In this document: in pieces, positions 42,834 to 52,051 of the stretch
Layout: each line of letters opens with the position of its first letter
How positions within the stretch are numbered: the stretch's first letter is position 1
Origin: JBBQZO01 sp038207625
GTDB taxonomy: Bacteria > Pseudomonadota > Gammaproteobacteria > Burkholderiales > Burkholderiaceae_D
Length of the DNA: 64,000 nucleotides
NCBI GenBank assembly: GCA_038207625.1
Contig: JBBQZO010000012.1
Coordinates: 62,001 to 126,000 of the forward strand
Reading direction: 5' to 3'
Notes under the pieces: generated by a model
Databases searched by the model: none
What the model was told of the DNA's origin: nothing
What the model saw: only the letters and a program-made list of their open reading frames with translations
Position numbers and translations under genes: made by a program

Positions 42834-44273
42834 CTAGCGCAGTAAGGCCTCGGCCTTCAGGATACGACCGCTGGCCAGTTCGACAATCGGCTGGTAATGC
42901 AATTCGAACTGACCATGGGGCAGCGCGTCGCGCAGATCGTCGCTGATGCTCATGCGCTCAAGCATCGATTGCTGCATGGCCAGCGTGTAGTGGCAATGTC
43001 GATTGCGCCCGGCGTTTTTGGACGCGTACATCGCCTGGTCGGCATGGCGCAACAGGTCCGCCATGTCGGTCGCATCGTGCGGACAATGCGCCAGGCCGAC
43101 GCTGGCCGACACAAATACCCGCGCGTCCCCCAGTTGGTAGGGTGCCGCAACGCTGGCGATGATGCGCTCGGCGATCGCGTCGCTGTGCGCGACGTCGTCC
43201 GGATGCGCCAGGATGACGGTAAATTCATCGCCGCCCAAGCGCGCCAACATGCTCGCATCGCGCAGGCAGGCGCTGATCCGATGCACCACCTCGATGAGCA
43301 GCAGGTCGCCTTGGTCATGTCCAAGCGAGTCGTTGACTTCCTTGAATTGATCCAGGTCGATCAGCATCAGGCGCACGGCCGAGCCGTCGGCGCGCGCCCG
43401 CGCCACGGCTAGGCGCAGGCGCTCCTTGAACAGCGTGCGGTTCGCCACGCCGGTGAGCGGGTCGATATTGGCCTGTTGCCAGATCAGTTCCTCGGCGCGC
43501 TTGCGCTCGGTAATGTCGGAAAACAGTGCCACGCGTTGCAAAGCCTTGCCCTGGTCGTCGCTGACGGTGTTGATGGACAGGCGCAGCGCGATTGCGCGGC
43601 CATGTTTGTCGTGGTCCCATAGTTCGCCGCGCCAATGGCCGCACTCGTTGAGCGATTGCCACATTGCCTGGTAAAAGGCGGGGTCTTGTGCGCCCGACTT
43701 GAGCATGCGCGGATTGCTCCCCAACACCTCGGCCGGCCTGTAACCGGTCAGCTTACAGAAGGCATCGTTGACGGCGATGATCTGGTTCGCCGAATTGGTC
43801 ACCATCATCGCCTCCGCACTGTGCTGGTAGACCAGCGACGCGATGCGCAGAGCCTCTTCGGCGCGCTTGCGTTCGGTCACCTCGATGAGCGAGAACACCA
43901 GGTACTCGACTTCCCCGCGCGCATCGAGCACCGGCACCAGCGTCCAGTCCCAGTAGGTCACGCCGCGTTCTGGCTGATCAACGAATTCGAAGGCGCGGGT
44001 AAAGGTGACGAAGCTTTGCTTGGTGCGCACCACCTGCTCGAAGATGGTCCTGGCGTCCGATGGATAGAGCTCGAAATGATTGTGCCCGACGAAGGTGTTG
44101 ATATCGCGGCAGCATGCTTTGGCGTAAGCATCATTGACGCGCAGGAAATTGAAGTCCCGATCGAGGATCACCAGACAACTGACACTGTGGTTGAAGAACG
44201 TCTCGGCGAGCGCGAACTGACGCAGAGCGTCGTTTTCCACGTTTTGAAGCGAGAAAGCGGCGGTTTTGCTCAT
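42834..44273 (-). CDS. PAS-PAS-GGDEF diguanylate cyclase, truncated in the EAL motif
   Basis: The 479-residue product has PAS domains at about 20-135 and 150-265 (with 'YWDWTLVPVLDARGEVEYLVFS', a PAS/PAC segment), then a GGDEF domain with 'RLGGDEFTVI' near residue 346, which makes c-di-GMP. It ends in 'GRILKAEALLR', the EAL signature, at TAG where the family has Trp (EALLRW). The full gene would encode 696 residues (42183-44273). As it stands the cell would make the cyclase half only. No signal or membrane segment is visible. Confidence 0.85.
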   Translation of the reverse strand: MSKTAAFSLQNVENDALRQFALAETFFNHSVSCLVILDRDFNFLRVNDAYAKACCRDINTFVGHNHFELYPSDARTIFEQVVRTKQSFVTFTRAFEFVDQPERGVTYWDWTLVPVLDARGEVEYLVFSLIEVTERKRAEEALRIASLVYQHSAEAMMVTNSANQIIAVNDAFCKLTGYRPAEVLGSNPRMLKSGAQDPAFYQAMWQSLNECGHWRGELWDHDKHGRAIALRLSINTVSDDQGKALQRVALFSDITERKRAEELIWQQANIDPLTGVANRTLFKERLRLAVARARADGSAVRLMLIDLDQFKEVNDSLGHDQGDLLLIEVVHRISACLRDASMLARLGGDEFTVILAHPDDVAHSDAIAERIIASVAAPYQLGDARVFVSASVGLAHCPHDATDMADLLRHADQAMYASKNAGRNRHCHYTLAMQQSMLERMSISDDLRDALPHGQFELHYQPIVELASGRILKAEALLR

Positions 44274-44801
44274 CTAAACATTTTCCTCACGCTGTGGCAT
44301 CGATGCATCGCCGGCCCCCCAAGGCTAGCCGTAATGGCTCAGAACGTCAACTGCAGCTCAGGACAATCGCACGCAACGTTTCTTGCAGCGCCAGGCAGCG
44401 CGCAGTCTGGCTGGCCGTCAAGCGGGGCCTGTCGACGTAGCCCCGACAGTATCGAGCTGGCATATGGGGCCGGCGCGCGTGGCGCCAGACCCTAGCGTAT
44501 TTTCCCGATTGGCGATTGTGCGATGATCATCCTGCGTGCGGTGAGGTGAATGCGCTCTTGGGCTCGACACGCTGCCACGCCCGGCCCGCAGTCTGAGTCG
44601 ATTTGGGCTCGATTCAGATGCGATCGGCGAACGACTAAAACCGCGGATGCGTGATGCAGTCCAAGCATTTGTGGCACGAATACTAGATTGACAAGCCGTG
44701 AGCGTGGCGGCATCATGCCCCCCAAGCGTCGGCGAACCGCCACGCTAGACCGGCAGCGCCCACTCGGCGCGACGCCTCCAAACATTGATTGGAAACCGAC
44801 G
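44274..44801. other. 528-base gap upstream of the OPT transporter
   Basis: No recognisable gene. It holds the promoters of the divergent cyclase and transporter genes. The frame of the transporter is open for 38 codons before its chosen ATG, but that part is basic and lacks membrane character. Confidence 0.5.
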
Positions 44802-46862
44802 ATGACCCAACCCGCCGTGAACGCCACGCCACCACTTCCCATTGACACCGCGCCGCGCAAGGAATTCACCCTGCGCGGCATCCTCATCGGTGTGGTCATC
44901 ACGCTGGTATTCACGGCAGCGAATGTGTACTTCGGGCTCAAGGCCGGGCTGACGTTCGCCACCTCGATTCCCGCCGCCGTCATCTCGATGGCGATTCTGC
45001 GCTACTTCAAGGGCGCCACCATCCAGGAAAACAATATCGTGCAGACCGTCGCCTCGGCGGCCGGCACGCTGTCGTCGATCATTTTCGTGTTGCCCGGCCT
45101 GATCCTGGTGGGCTGGTGGACCGGCTTTAATTACTGGACCTCGTTCGCCATCTGCGCGCTGGGCGGCATCCTGGGCGTGATGTATTCGATTCCGCTGCGC
45201 CGCGCGCTGGTCACCAATTCCGACCTGCCGTACCCGGAAGGCGTGGCTTGCGCCGAAGTGCTGAAGGTGGGCGCGGGCGGCGAGGGCGCCGACGAGGCGG
45301 CCGCGCTCGAATCGAACAAGGCCGGTCTGGCGGCGGTGATGTGGGGTTCCATCGTCTCGGGCGTGTTCGCCATCGTGGTCGCCACGCGAGTGTGCGCCGG
45401 CGACGTGGTGCAGTACTTCCGCGCCAACTGGAGCAATGGCGGCGTAACCGGGTTTGACTTCTTCCTGTCGTTCGCGCTGTTTGGCATCGGCCATCTGGTC
45501 GGCCTGTGGGTCGGCATCGCGATGCTGGTGGGCGCGGTCATCGGCTGGGGCTGGGGCGTGCCGCACTTCTCCGAGCTGGCGGCATCGACCGCCTCGCTGG
45601 CCGACCTGGCCGGCGCAACGTGGAGCCACAAGGTGCGCTTCGTCGGCGCCGGCACCATCGGCGTGGCGGCGGTGTGGACGCTGGCCAAATTGGTCAAGCC
45701 GGTCATCAGCGGCTTGACGTCGGCGATGGCCGCTTCGCGCGCGCGCGGGGCCGGCGACGCGGCGCTGATGCCGCGCACCGAGCAGGATATTCCGATCGGC
45801 CAGGTGGGCTTGATCAGTCTGGCGTGCCTGCTGCCGATCGGCTGGTTGCTGTGGGATTTCGTCTCCAGCGCCGGCGGCGGTCTGGCCGACCACGCGTGGA
45901 TGCTGGTTGGCGGCGGCGTGTTCTTCATCGTGCTGATGAGCTTTTTCGTCTCCACCGTGTGCGGTTACATGGCCGGCCTGATCGGCTCGTCAAACAGTCC
46001 GCTGTCGGGCATCGGCATCATCGTCGTCATCGGCGCGGCGCTGTTGCTGGTGTTGGGCGTGCGTGCGGCGCTGCCGGTCGACAGCGAAAAAGCGCTGGTG
46101 GCGTTTGCCTTGTTCGTCACCTCGATCGTGTTCGCCGTGGCCACCATTGCCAACAACAATTTGCAGGATCTGAAGACCGGCCAGCTGGTCGATGCTACGC
46201 CGTCCAAGCAGCAATGGGCGCTGGTTGTTGGCGTGATCGCCGGTGCGGCGATCATCCCGCCGATTCTCGATCTGCTCAATCACGCGTACGGCTTTGTCGG
46301 CGCGCCAGGTCCACATCGCGAACATGCGCTGGCCGCGCCGCAAGCGGGCTTGATTTCGGCGCTGGCGCAGGGCGTCATTCAAAACAATATCGACTGGGAT
46401 CTGATCAAGATCGGCGGCGTGATCGGCGTCGTCGCCATCGCGGTCGACGAACTGCTGCGCAAGACGACGCGCGGCGCGCATCTGTCGCCGCTGGCGCTGG
46501 GCCTGGGCATTTATCTGCCCACGCAAAGTACGCTGATGGTGGTGGTCGGTGCCGTGGCCGGCTGGTGGTTCGACCGCCGCGCCGACCGCAGCGCCAAACA
46601 TCCTGAGGCGACCAAGCAACTGGGCGTGCTGCTGGCGTCGGGCATGATCGTCGGCGAAGGCCTGGTTGGCGTGGTCATCGCGGGGCTGGTGGCGTTTGCC
46701 GAGCCGCTGGGTTTCTCGAATCACGATTTCCCGCTCAGCCTGGTCAGCGATGCGTATGCCAACGGCCCGTCGGTGTGGGTGGGCGGCATCGCCTTCGCCA
46801 CCATCATGGTGATGCTGTACACGTGGCTGACGCGCCTGAGCGACTCGGTCAATCGCCGATAA
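44802..46862 (+). CDS. OPT-family oligopeptide transporter
   Basis: A 686-residue inner-membrane transporter with about 16 hydrophobic segments. Family landmarks include 'AANVYFGLKAGLTFATSIPAA' near the N-terminus, 'NNIVQTVASAAGTLSS', 'SDLPYPEGVACAEVL' and 'GLGIYLPTQSTLMV'. OPT proteins take up small peptides or metal chelates with protons. ATG 44802 was chosen because GGAAA precedes it and the family starts at the 'EFTLRGILIGVVITL' segment. It stands alone. Confidence 0.9.
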   Translation: MTQPAVNATPPLPIDTAPRKEFTLRGILIGVVITLVFTAANVYFGLKAGLTFATSIPAAVISMAILRYFKGATIQENNIVQTVASAAGTLSSIIFVLPGLILVGWWTGFNYWTSFAICALGGILGVMYSIPLRRALVTNSDLPYPEGVACAEVLKVGAGGEGADEAAALESNKAGLAAVMWGSIVSGVFAIVVATRVCAGDVVQYFRANWSNGGVTGFDFFLSFALFGIGHLVGLWVGIAMLVGAVIGWGWGVPHFSELAASTASLADLAGATWSHKVRFVGAGTIGVAAVWTLAKLVKPVISGLTSAMAASRARGAGDAALMPRTEQDIPIGQVGLISLACLLPIGWLLWDFVSSAGGGLADHAWMLVGGGVFFIVLMSFFVSTVCGYMAGLIGSSNSPLSGIGIIVVIGAALLLVLGVRAALPVDSEKALVAFALFVTSIVFAVATIANNNLQDLKTGQLVDATPSKQQWALVVGVIAGAAIIPPILDLLNHAYGFVGAPGPHREHALAAPQAGLISALAQGVIQNNIDWDLIKIGGVIGVVAIAVDELLRKTTRGAHLSPLALGLGIYLPTQSTLMVVVGAVAGWWFDRRADRSAKHPEATKQLGVLLASGMIVGEGLVGVVIAGLVAFAEPLGFSNHDFPLSLVSDAYANGPSVWVGGIAFATIMVMLYTWLTRLSDSVNRR

Positions 46863-46901
46863 CGCCATTGCCAGGGCAGTCACTGCCCACTTTGTAGCAC
46901 A

Positions 46902-46923
46902 CGCGGCCCTTGATCGGGCCGCG
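46902..46923 (+). terminator. hairpin after the OPT gene
   Basis: CGCGGCCC-TTGATC-GGGCCGCG, followed by TTGTCGTT, is a good stem with a weak T-rich tail. A smaller palindrome GGGCAGT-C-ACTGCCC lies at 46874-46888. The rest of the gap to 47187 shows no clear gene. Confidence 0.6.
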
Positions 46924-47187
46924 TTGTCGTTCGCAGGACCAATTGCGCGGCAGTGCAAGCCTTCGAACACGCGCGCCATCGCTGGCCATGCTGCTGTCCC
47001 CTGCCAGCGCGCCACGTAAGTCGTTGCACCGTCCTCCCTGACCGTTGGGTGCCATTCGTTCATTCAATGAGCGGGCCCATGCCGCCACGCTCTCCGCGCG
47101 GTCGGCGGATGCGATACCATAGCAGCGTGGCATCGAGGCGTTTTTTTGCCCGTGCCGGCCAGCCAACCAGACAGAGGATATGCACAG

Positions 47188-48075
47188 ATGGGCATTCGAG
47201 ATGACGTTGCAAAAGTGGCGATTTACTGGGACTTTGAAAACCTGCACGCGACACTGGCGAACCAGTTGTCGGGCGACAGCACCTACAAAAACAGCCGCAA
47301 CACCTCGCAGGCGCCTATCGTCAAGCTCGACCCTATTCTCGATTACGCGGCCTCGTTCGGCGACATCATCATCAACCGCGCCTACGGCAACTGGCAGTGG
47401 TTCGAGCAGTATCGGCACGCGCTGATGGCCGGCGGCGTCGATCTGATCCAGATGTTCCCGCGCGGGCAGAACATGAAAAACAGCGCCGACATCCGGCTGG
47501 CGATCGACTCGCTGACCGATGTGTACACCCATCCCCATCTGAGCCACATCGTCATCGTATCGTCCGACAGCGACTTCATCAGCCTGGCCCAGCGCATCAA
47601 GCAGGCGGGCCGCTTCGTGGCCGGCATTGGCTTGGATGGCGCGACCAACCGGTTTTGGCCGCTCGCTTGCAGCGAATTTAAGTTCTATCAAAATTTGCTG
47701 CCCAAGCTTGACCAGGACGACAAGAAGCCAGCTCCGGTCGTCGCCGCTGCTGCGGTGCCCGACGAGAAGGCGGTCAACCCGTTCACCGAGGTGGTGTCGG
47801 CGCCCACGCTCGACGAGGCGACGGTGGTGCTGGACCGGGTGGTGCGCCAGATGGTGAGCAAGAACGACGTCAACTTTTGCGCCTCGGCGGGGGTGAAATC
47901 GTTGATGAAGCGGGCCTTGCCATCGTTTGACGAACGCGCGCTGGGCTTCGCCAGCTTCACCGATTTTCTGGCCGGCTGTCCGGACATCGTCAAAATTGTC
48001 GACCGGCTCAGCGGCGGGCATATCGAACACGCTGGCATGGGGCGGGCAGGGGAGGCGGACATGCCGGCGAAGTAG
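47188..48075 (+). CDS. NYN-domain (PIN-like ribonuclease fold) protein
   Basis: A 295-residue cytoplasmic protein. The N-terminal NYN domain has the acidic residues of the PIN-like fold in 'KVAIYWDFENLH', 'NSADIRLAIDSLTD' and 'VIVSSDSDFISLAQRIKQAG', so metal-dependent RNA cleavage is likely. A C-terminal domain (about 210-280, 'EATVVLDRVVRQMV', 'GVKSLMKRALPSFDERALGFASFTDFL') resembles OST-HTH/LOTUS RNA-binding modules. ATG 47188 has AGAGGATA ahead. It stands alone; targets are unknown. Confidence 0.85.
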   Translation: MGIRDDVAKVAIYWDFENLHATLANQLSGDSTYKNSRNTSQAPIVKLDPILDYAASFGDIIINRAYGNWQWFEQYRHALMAGGVDLIQMFPRGQNMKNSADIRLAIDSLTDVYTHPHLSHIVIVSSDSDFISLAQRIKQAGRFVAGIGLDGATNRFWPLACSEFKFYQNLLPKLDQDDKKPAPVVAAAAVPDEKAVNPFTEVVSAPTLDEATVVLDRVVRQMVSKNDVNFCASAGVKSLMKRALPSFDERALGFASFTDFLAGCPDIVKIVDRLSGGHIEHAGMGRAGEADMPAK

Positions 48076-48193
48076 CGCGCGCCGGCGTCGAAGGCAGCCC
48101 CGCGCAGGCATCTCAGGCGGGAACGTTGTGACGCGCCGCTTCACGGCCGCGCGATCACGCCACGCGCCTGTGATGCGCATTTCTTGGTCCTGC

Positions 48194-49816
48194 TTAGCTT
48201 AAGCTGATCGCGATGATGGGCAGCGTCAGCGTGAACGTGGTGCCCACGCCCAGTTCGGTGGCCACGTCGATCTTGCCGCCCAAGATGCCGTGCACGATGT
48301 TGTAGGCGATGTTGAGCCCCAGCCCCGAGCCGCCTTTGCCCAGCTTGGTGGTGAAGAAGGGGTCGTAGATGCGCTTGACGAATTCGGGCGCGATGCCGAT
48401 GCCGTCGTCCTGCACACACAGCTCGATCCAGCCGACCACGGTGGCGCGCGCGCTGAGTAGCACGGTGCCGCTGTCGCGTCCCTCGAAGGCGTGGATCAGC
48501 GCGTTGTTGACCAGGTTGGTAATCACCTGTCCCAGCGGCCCCGGATAGCTGTTCATGACGATGTCTTTGGGGATCTCCTGCTGCACGTTGACCGGGCTTT
48601 TCTTAATCGTCGGCCACAAGGTGAGCATGACCTCGGTGACCATGTCGTTGAGCGCGAACGTGCGCCCCTGCGAGCTTTCGCGGTCCACCGCCACCTGCTT
48701 GAAGCTGGCCACCAGGTCGGCGGCGCGAAACAGATTGCGCAACAGGATGTCGCCGGCCTTGTTGACGTCTTCGATGTGTTCTTCCAGCGCGGAGCGGCGC
48801 AGGCCGTTGGCGCAGTCGAGCGTGAAACTGCGCGTGTGGTCCACCAGCGCGCTGGCCGCCAGCAGGCTGTTGCCGATCGGCGTGTTCAATTCGTGCGCGA
48901 TGCCGGCCACCAGCGCGCCCAGCGCGGCCAGCTTTTCGCTGCGCACCAGGTCGTCCTGGGTGCGGTTGAGTGTCTCGATCGAGTGGGCCAGTTCCGCGTT
49001 GGCGCCTTGCAGCGCGTCGCTGCGCTCGATCAGCTTGTCGCGCATGCCCTTCATCGCAAACAGCAGGCTGGCCTGGTCTTTCGGGCCCAACTCGATCCCC
49101 GAACTGAGGTCGCCCGCGGCGATCTGGCGCGCGATCGTCGCCGCGTAATCGGGTTCGCCGCCCAGTTGGCCCAGCAACTGGCGCGTGATCAGCACCGTGA
49201 TGGCGATGCTGAGCAGGGCGGCCAACGCGGTCATGATCAACAGCACCCGGCGCGCCGTGCGGTAGCCCTGGGCCACATCGCGGCTGGCCTGGTCCATCAG
49301 CTCGCCCTGATGCGCGTTGAGCTGGTCGAGCAGGCTGAAAAAATCGCTCTGGTAGGGGTTCAAGTCCACCAACAGCAGGTTCTTCGCTTCGCCCATGCGG
49401 CGTTGGTTGAGCAGTTCGATGAACTCTTCCTGGTTGACGATGTAGGCCGAGCGAATGATGTCGATCTGCTGCAGCAGCTCCTTGCCCTTGCTTTCGGTGA
49501 CGCGGCGGTTGAGCTGGTCCAGCGTGTCGGCCATCTTGCGCTTGGCGCGGCTGATGTCCTCCATCTGTTCCTTCAACTGCTCAGGCTCGGTCATGATCAA
49601 GGTGTTGCGCATCGCGCGCGCGATCGTGCCCAGCGCACCGACGACATCGTTGACCATCACGGTCTTTGGATATTTGTCGCGCAGTGTGTCGTCGGTGGTG
49701 TCGGCCAGCGTGCCCAGCTTGACGATGCCAACTAACGTCATCGTGATCAGCAGCACGATCACGAAGCCGTAGCCGAGCGCCAGCCGCTGGCCGATCTTCA
49801 GGTGCAGGCGCGGCAT
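48194..49816 (-). CDS. membrane histidine kinase paired with a binding protein
   Basis: A 540-residue sensor. TM1 (about 15-37), a four-helix-bundle periplasmic domain (about 38-188, with a long coiled 'EQLKEQMEDISRAKRKMADTLDQL' helix), TM2 (about 190-212), HAMP, and a kinase with phosphorylatable His near 307 in 'VAGIAHELNTPIGNSL' and ATPase motifs 'NLVNNALIHAF', 'VQDDGIGIAPE' and 'GGSGLGLNIAY'. It has no receiver domain. It lies 40 bases after the binding-protein gene on the same strand, so the two are one operon and the binding protein probably feeds it its signal. Confidence 0.88.
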   Translation of the reverse strand: MPRLHLKIGQRLALGYGFVIVLLITMTLVGIVKLGTLADTTDDTLRDKYPKTVMVNDVVGALGTIARAMRNTLIMTEPEQLKEQMEDISRAKRKMADTLDQLNRRVTESKGKELLQQIDIIRSAYIVNQEEFIELLNQRRMGEAKNLLLVDLNPYQSDFFSLLDQLNAHQGELMDQASRDVAQGYRTARRVLLIMTALAALLSIAITVLITRQLLGQLGGEPDYAATIARQIAAGDLSSGIELGPKDQASLLFAMKGMRDKLIERSDALQGANAELAHSIETLNRTQDDLVRSEKLAALGALVAGIAHELNTPIGNSLLAASALVDHTRSFTLDCANGLRRSALEEHIEDVNKAGDILLRNLFRAADLVASFKQVAVDRESSQGRTFALNDMVTEVMLTLWPTIKKSPVNVQQEIPKDIVMNSYPGPLGQVITNLVNNALIHAFEGRDSGTVLLSARATVVGWIELCVQDDGIGIAPEFVKRIYDPFFTTKLGKGGSGLGLNIAYNIVHGILGGKIDVATELGVGTTFTLTLPIIAISLS

Positions 49817-49856
49817 GCGACTCCCGTCGTGTGGCGCATGCGCGCGAACACAGCGC

Positions 49857-50837
49857 TCATTTGAGCTCGATGCCGAACACGGTCTTGTTCGCAATCGGCA
49901 TCAGCTGCTTGATGTTCTTGGTCGTGGCCACCAGAATGGGCACCAGAATCTGCTTGGCCGGCGTCGCGCCGTGTATGCTCGCCAGCAGCGCCTCGGCCGC
50001 CTTCTCGCCCATCAGGTAGGGCTGCTGCATGCCGACCGCGACCAGCGGACCGCTCTTCAAGAGTTCGGCCACGTCGGGCATCGCATCGAATGATCCGATC
50101 AACAGATCACCCTGCTTTTTTTCCGTTTTCAGTGCCTGCAAGGCGCCCATCGTCGGTTGATCCGTTTCGATGAACATGCTGCGCAGCGTAGGCGCCGCGG
50201 CCAGCATGTCGTGCACATACTGGGTGGTTTCATCGGCCGAATACGATTGCATCTGGCGCAGCGCGGCTTCTTTGCCCATGCCCGCTTCCTTCATCGCATC
50301 GCGAAAGCCGTTGGTGCGATCCTGGCCGTTCTTGCGCGCCAGCGAAATCGTCACCAACGCATACGGCGCGTCCTGCCAGCCTTTTTCCTTGAGCGCCGCC
50401 GCCAGCGCCATCCCCACGTCGTAGGCGCCGCGATAATTGTCGGACTTGACGTAGGAGACGTACTGGCCGCCGTTGGTGCCGATGTCGGCAATCACCACCG
50501 GCACGCCAGCCTTGCGCGCCAGCTCCAGCACGCCCGGCGCAGTCTGGCTGTCGGTGGGAGAGATGACGATGCCGGCCACGCCCTTGGCGATCGCGTCGCG
50601 CGCGTTTTGCAGCTGGGTCTGGCCATTGAGTTTGCTGTCGAGCGCGCGGTAGTTGTAGCCCTGGGCAAGCGCGACGTCGTGCACGCCCTGGCCCAGCGTG
50701 CGCCAGAACGGCAGATCGAGCTTGGCGCTCAGGTAGACGATGTCTTTGTTGGCGGCGCCGGCCAGCGTCGGCGCCAGTGCGGCCAAGCCCAATATGCCCC
50801 CGACGAGCATCAGACGAAACAAGCGCCGCGTAGCCAT
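49857..50837 (-). CDS. periplasmic sugar-type binding protein, sensory partner of the kinase
   Basis: A 326-residue protein. Signal peptide (FRLMLVGGILGLAALAPTLAGA, cut before ANKD). The mature protein is a two-lobed PBP of the ribose/galactose-binding or TorT type ('VYLSAKLDLPFWRTLGQGV', 'GVAGIVISPTDSQTAPGVLELARKAGVPVVIAD', 'SMFIETDQPTMGALQAL'). No ABC permease or ATPase is nearby; instead a histidine kinase with a helical-bundle sensor follows. That is the TorT-TorS type arrangement. ATG 50837 has AGGAAG ahead. The ligand is unknown. Confidence 0.87.
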   Translation of the reverse strand: MATRRLFRLMLVGGILGLAALAPTLAGAANKDIVYLSAKLDLPFWRTLGQGVHDVALAQGYNYRALDSKLNGQTQLQNARDAIAKGVAGIVISPTDSQTAPGVLELARKAGVPVVIADIGTNGGQYVSYVKSDNYRGAYDVGMALAAALKEKGWQDAPYALVTISLARKNGQDRTNGFRDAMKEAGMGKEAALRQMQSYSADETTQYVHDMLAAAPTLRSMFIETDQPTMGALQALKTEKKQGDLLIGSFDAMPDVAELLKSGPLVAVGMQQPYLMGEKAAEALLASIHGATPAKQILVPILVATTKNIKQLMPIANKTVFGIELK

Positions 50838-50948
50838 GCTGTTGCTTCCTGATTGTGACAAACGGTTGGTCGAGGAACAAGCAGATAGTGATCGTTCTTG
50901 GTCAGACTGTCAATGCGCGGCAGCGCCGCCACGGCACTTTCGTGGCGC

Positions 50949-51509
50949 TTAGCGCGGCGATATGGCGTTCTCGTCCACGTGGCCACGGCGCGGGTCGATC
51001 GCCAGCACCTTGTCATGCTGCAGTTCTGTGCCAAGCAGGAAGGTGCTGGTGCCCACCTGCACGCAACCCTGTTTCGCATAGAAGGCGATTGCGCGCCGAT
51101 TCTGGTCCCACACGCAAAGCCACAGGCAGGGCGCCGCGCGTGCCGCGGCCACCTCCAGCGCGGCGCCAAACAGGCGCTGCGCCAGTCCGCTGCCGTGCTG
51201 CGCGCGCACCACGTACAGACGCGCCAGCGTATGCGCGTTGGCGGCGCTGATGCACGGCGGCGCGGCGCAGCGCGCCACGACGGCATAGCCGACGGCGGCG
51301 CCGTCGACGGTGGCCAGCAGCACCTGGGTGTGCGCGTCACTCAGCAGCGCGCGCTGGCTGGCCAGGTCCAGGTTCGCTTTCAGGTAGCGGTCGACATCCT
51401 CGGCGCTGCTGGTGGCGCCATAGGTGTCGACAAATGTGCTGCGCGCCAGCGCGGCTAGCAGCGCCGCGTCGTCCGGCGTGGCGGGGCGGATGCAGGCGCC
51501 GGCGCTCAT
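50949..51509 (-). CDS. GNAT-family acetyltransferase
   Basis: A 186-residue protein with the acetyl-CoA fold: 'IRPATPDDAALLAALARSTF', 'TLARLYVVRAQHGSGLAQRLF' (the Q/RxxGxG/A loop) and 'LWLCVWDQNRRAIAFYAKQGC'. This resembles the YjaB/PaiA-like N-acetyltransferases. It follows the ACT-domain gene after 36 bases on the same strand, so they are likely co-transcribed. Substrate, possibly a small amine or amino acid, is a guess from context. Confidence 0.82.
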   Translation of the reverse strand: MSAGACIRPATPDDAALLAALARSTFVDTYGATSSAEDVDRYLKANLDLASQRALLSDAHTQVLLATVDGAAVGYAVVARCAAPPCISAANAHTLARLYVVRAQHGSGLAQRLFGAALEVAAARAAPCLWLCVWDQNRRAIAFYAKQGCVQVGTSTFLLGTELQHDKVLAIDPRRGHVDENAISPR

Positions 51510-51545
51510 CGGCCGCCCCGCGCGCGGCGCGCCGTGTGGCGAGCC

Positions 51546-51932
51546 TTACACGAGCACATGGCCGGCCTGCGCAAGGATGGCGGCGGCGCGCGTCATGTCG
51601 CCTTGTTTGAGCAGCAGGTAGTCGCCATCGAAGGTCGATACGACAAAGATGCCGATCGCCGCTTCCGACAGCGGCGCGATCACGGCCAGCACGATGCCCG
51701 TCTCGTCGAAGGCGAACGGGCCGACAAAGCGCAGGCAGGTCCAGCCTCGATCGGCCTGGACCGACGGCGGAACGCGCTGCGCCAGGCAGACCACCGACAG
51801 CTCGTGGCGCGAGCGGCTGATGCTGCTAAAGCCGTCGCCGTCGGCCCAGGCCGGGGTGGGCGCGGCCGCGTCCAGACGGCTGACGGCGTAGCCACCCGCT
51901 TGCAGTTCCAAAGTGATGCTCTTGCGTTGCAT
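51546..51932 (-). CDS. ACT-domain protein (CASTOR-like)
   Basis: A 128-residue protein with two ACT-like halves: 'LELQAGGYAVSRLDAAAPTPAW' and 'RFVGPFAFDETGIVLAVIAPLSEAAIGIFVVSTFDGDYLLL', the latter matching small ACT_7-type amino-acid sensors. AAGGAG lies ahead of ATG 51932. It is divergent from an ArgP-like regulator, which suggests a link to arginine or lysine levels. Confidence 0.8.
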   Translation of the reverse strand: MQRKSITLELQAGGYAVSRLDAAAPTPAWADGDGFSSISRSRHELSVVCLAQRVPPSVQADRGWTCLRFVGPFAFDETGIVLAVIAPLSEAAIGIFVVSTFDGDYLLLKQGDMTRAAAILAQAGHVLV

Positions 51933-52018
51933 GGTTTCTCCTTGCGATGCGCGCTTCCCGGGGCGGGGCGGGCCTGACATCGAACGGGCAGCGTAAGGGG
52001 CGCGCGCCGCTAAGTATA

Positions 52019-52030
52019 ATGAATATTCAT
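52019..52030. promoter_or_regulatory. palindrome in the ACT/ArgP divergent region
   Basis: ATGAATATTCAT is a perfect 12-bp palindrome 21 bases before the ArgP-like start, in the only AT-rich part of a 119-base divergent region. LysR-family regulators bind T-N11-A dyads of this type, so an autoregulatory site is plausible. Confidence 0.5.
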
Positions 52031-52051
52031 GATCCTTCATAAGGAGCGCTT

